NCBI RefSeq assembly: GCF_022095675.1
Contig: NZ_JAHYSG010000020.1
Coordinates: 73,356-137,355, forward strand
DNA: 64,000 nucleotides
Source: Dactylosporangium sp. AC04546
Lineage (GTDB): Bacteria > Actinomycetota > Actinomycetes > Mycobacteriales > Micromonosporaceae
Direction: 5' to 3'
Made by a program: the position numbers and the translations under genes. The notes below the pieces were generated by a model. It was given only the letters and a program-made list of their open reading frames with translations, had not been told where the DNA came from and did not search any database. Of this stretch, positions 61,922 through 64,000 are shown in pieces; position 1 is the stretch's first letter; every line of letters starts with the position of its first letter.

Positions 61922-63787
61922 ATGACGGTGCGTCACGCCGTCCGGCGCTGGCTGATGCGCTGGCTGCTGCCGGCGACCCCGCCACCGCTGACGCTCGGCG
62001 TCGCCGTCGTGGCGGCGGTGGTCACGCTGGAGACGGCCGGGCTGGTCCTGATCCGGGCCGCCGGCCTGGAGAACCAGCCGAGCGCGCCCGTCTACGCGCT
62101 CGGCGTCCTGGCGCTGTCGACCGTGTGGGGCGCCCGGCTCGGCGTCGTCGCCGCGCTGGCCAGCACGGCGGGGTACAGCCTCTGCCTCGCCGCGCCGAGC
62201 GGCGTGCACCTGACCCTGCTCGGGGATCTCCAGCGGTTCGTGGCCCTCGCGCTCGTGGCCGTCGTGAGCGGCGGGCTGGCCAACCTTGCCCGTTCGCTCA
62301 CGGCCGACTCGGACACGGCCGCCGAGGTCGCACGGGTCATCCTCGGCGCGCAGGAGCTGCCGGACGGACTGCGGGCCGGGTCGCGGTTTCTCGCGGCCCG
62401 GCTCGGCCTGCCCAGCGCGTCGATCGAGCTCGGCGACGCGCCGCCCGGCCCGGGCGTGATCCCGCTCGGCGGGCTGGGACGGCTCGTCGTCCCGCCGGCC
62501 ACCCCGCCGGCGACGGTGGACCGGCTCCGCGACAGCCTCCACCCGGCGCTGACCGGCATCCTCGGCAGCGCCGTGGTTCGCCACGAGCTCCTCGACACGC
62601 TGCGGGACAGCCAGCAGGCGACCCAGGCGCTGCTGGCCGAGCAGGCCGCACTGCGCCGGGTGGCCACGCTGGTCGCGGCCGGCGGGCGGCCCGGGGAGGT
62701 GATCGAGGCGGTGACGGCCGAGCTGCACCACCTCTTCCCGGGGTTCCACACCGGGCTGCTGCGGTACGAGCCGGGCGGCACCGTCACGGCGGTCTCGGAG
62801 CGCGACGAGGACGGCCGGCTGCTGCCCGAGCGGCCGGGGCTCCCGATCGCCGGTGAGAACATCGTCGGCACGATCCTGCGCACCCGCCGTACGGCGCGCT
62901 TCGACTACGACACGGCCACCGGTCCGATCGCCGAGCAGGTGCGCGCGCTCGGCGTCCACCGCGGGGTCGGCGTGCCGATCGTGGTCGAGGGTGAGCTGTG
63001 GGGTGTCACGCTCGTCTTGTCGTACCAGCCGGAGCCGGTGCCCGCCGACGCGGAGGCCCGTCTGCAGGCGTTCACCGAGCTGGTGGCCACCGCGATCGCC
63101 AACGCCGAGAACCGGGCGCGGCTCGCCGCCTCCCGCGTGCGGCTGGTCACGGCGGCCGACGACGCCCGCCGGCGCATCGAGCGTGACCTGCACGACGGGG
63201 CCCAGCAGCGGATCGTCGCGCTGGCGCTGCGGCTGCGCATCGCCGAGGAGTCCGCGCTGGGCGAGCGGCCCGCGGTGCGCCAGCTGCTGTCCGAGACCGT
63301 GGCGTGCCTCAACGAGATCCACCAGAGCGTGTCCGACCTGGCCCGCGGCATCCACCCGGCGCTGCTGACGCAGGGCGGTGTGTGCCCGATGCTGCGCACG
63401 CTGGCCCGGCGCAGCGTCGTGCCGGTGGAACTGCGGGTGCAGGTCCCGCAGCGGCTGCCTGAGCGGGTGGAGGTGGCGGTCTACTACGTGGTGTCCGAGG
63501 CGCTGACCAATGTCACCAAGCACGCCGGGGCGTCGGTCGCGTGTGTGACGGTGACGGCCGACGACCGTCGGGTCTGGCTGGCGGTGCGTGACGACGGCAC
63601 CGGCGGGGCCGACCTGGCCGGCGGCACCGGCCTGACCGGCCTGCGTGACCGTGTCGAGGCGCTGAGTGGCCGGCTCACGGTGGTCAGCCCGCCGGCGCGG
63701 GGCACGACGCTGACCGCCGAGATCCCGCTGACCGAGCCGGACCCGCAGACGGCGCTGGCGTCGTCCCCGATGGTCTCGGCCGGCTGA
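61922..63787 (+). CDS. GAF-domain sensor histidine kinase
   Basis: A 621-residue kinase. A DUF4118-like block of four helices (residues 20-125, YALGVLALSTVWGARLGVVA) is followed by a GAF domain (about 250-405, with HHLFPGFHTGLLRYEPGG), then HisKA_3 with His424 in IERDLHDGAQQRIV. The HATPase domain follows (YYVVSEALTNVTKHAGA, RDDGTGGADLAGGTGLTGLR). It belongs to the NarL-partner class, but no response regulator is adjacent within the window. The ATG at 61922 has GGAGG 5 nt upstream. Confidence 0.92.
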   Translation: MTVRHAVRRWLMRWLLPATPPPLTLGVAVVAAVVTLETAGLVLIRAAGLENQPSAPVYALGVLALSTVWGARLGVVAALASTAGYSLCLAAPSGVHLTLLGDLQRFVALALVAVVSGGLANLARSLTADSDTAAEVARVILGAQELPDGLRAGSRFLAARLGLPSASIELGDAPPGPGVIPLGGLGRLVVPPATPPATVDRLRDSLHPALTGILGSAVVRHELLDTLRDSQQATQALLAEQAALRRVATLVAAGGRPGEVIEAVTAELHHLFPGFHTGLLRYEPGGTVTAVSERDEDGRLLPERPGLPIAGENIVGTILRTRRTARFDYDTATGPIAEQVRALGVHRGVGVPIVVEGELWGVTLVLSYQPEPVPADAEARLQAFTELVATAIANAENRARLAASRVRLVTAADDARRRIERDLHDGAQQRIVALALRLRIAEESALGERPAVRQLLSETVACLNEIHQSVSDLARGIHPALLTQGGVCPMLRTLARRSVVPVELRVQVPQRLPERVEVAVYYVVSEALTNVTKHAGASVACVTVTADDRRVWLAVRDDGTGGADLAGGTGLTGLRDRVEALSGRLTVVSPPARGTTLTAEIPLTEPDPQTALASSPMVSAG

Positions 63788-63799
63788 CCCCTGCGCGGC

Positions 63800-64000
63800 C
63801 TACCGCGTTGTGGAGGGGGACGGCGACCGCGACGCGGGCGGCTCGGACGAGGCCGACGGCACGGGGGAGCCGGCCGGCACGGACGCAGACGCCGACACCG
63901 ACGACGCCGACGGCGAGCTGGACGGAGCGGGCGTCGGCGGTGGGTTCGGCGCCGCCGGCCGGGTCGTGGTCCGCGGGCCGCTGGGGGCGGTGGCCGGTGG
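63800..64000 (-). CDS. Pro/Ser/Thr-rich C-terminal tail of a gene entering from the right (partial)
   Basis: The minus strand is open from the window edge to a TAG at 63802-63800 and encodes 66 residues made almost only of Pro, Ser, Ala, Thr and Arg (for example PSSSPSASSVSASASVPAGS). This is a low-complexity tail of the kind found on cell-wall or membrane-anchored actinobacterial proteins and on Ser/Thr kinases. It converges with the histidine kinase 13 nt away. The main domain is outside the window. Confidence 0.6.
   Translation of the reverse strand, partial: PPATAPSGPRTTTRPAAPNPPPTPAPSSSPSASSVSASASVPAGSPVPSASSEPPASRSPSPSTTR

Overview
The window is very GC-rich, densely packed double-stranded coding DNA with GTG starts, 1-4 nt start/stop overlaps (TGATG, ATGA, GTGA), Tat and lipoprotein signals and an unusually large set of multidomain regulators (SARP/BTAD, LAL-LuxR, XRE-NB-ARC). 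This points to a filamentous actinomycete chromosome. A Micromonosporaceae-type genome is my best guess, but no marker gene fixes the taxon. I see no tRNA, rRNA, CRISPR array or intact insertion sequence.

Layout. 0-5 kb: a small 2TM protein diverges from an exported hydrolase - MMPL exporter - MFS exporter operon, with a TetR-type operator between them. 5-11 kb: an XRE-NB-ARC regulator with a 114 bp tandem duplication, the stump of an amino-acid permease, and a 1.1 kaa SARP-ATPase regulator. 11-15 kb: a lipoprotein, a truncated SnoaL-like gene, a cation/proton antiporter and an unknown protein. 15-22 kb: two giant LuxR (LAL) regulators fired divergently, then an SDR, an alpha/beta hydrolase and a frameshifted small gene. 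22.9-35.4 kb: a compact ten-gene minus-strand operon (solute-binding lipoprotein, permease, ATPase, odd winged-helix regulator, ornithine-cyclodeaminase-like enzyme, MFS, HyuA, U32-like TIM barrel, HyuB, DUF1989) with a divergent aminotransferase. It looks like an uptake and breakdown route for a cyclised or N-modified amino acid whose identity the sequence does not reveal. 35.5-39.8 kb: a quinol nitric oxide reductase coupled to a four-cysteine membrane protein, an SPFH/slipin protein and a small membrane protein.

39.8-47.7 kb: PH-like and TIGR04222-like membrane proteins, an Orn/Lys/Arg decarboxylase with an M20 peptidase, a YrhB/Imm35-type protein, an MFS transporter and a lower-GC MTHFR-like gene. 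48-52.3 kb: a yellow/major-royal-jelly-family protein, a TetR with a clear operator cluster and a divergent metallo-beta-lactamase-fold hydrolase, then a second TetR with a UGT-type glycosyltransferase. 52.5-57.2 kb: a NarL-type two-component pair diverging from a second SARP. 57.3-61.2 kb: an Fn3-containing exported protein and a 1014-residue exported protein with a long hydrophobic helical block plus coiled coil, ended by a strong bidirectional terminator. 61.2-64 kb: a lone cyclic-nucleotide-binding protein, a divergent GAF histidine kinase, and the Pro/Ser-rich tail of a gene running in from the right.

The parts most likely to be new biology are the hydantoinase/OCD/DUF1989 operon, the large exported coiled-coil protein with its Fn3 partner, and the nitric oxide reductase operon carrying a Cys4 protein and a slipin.
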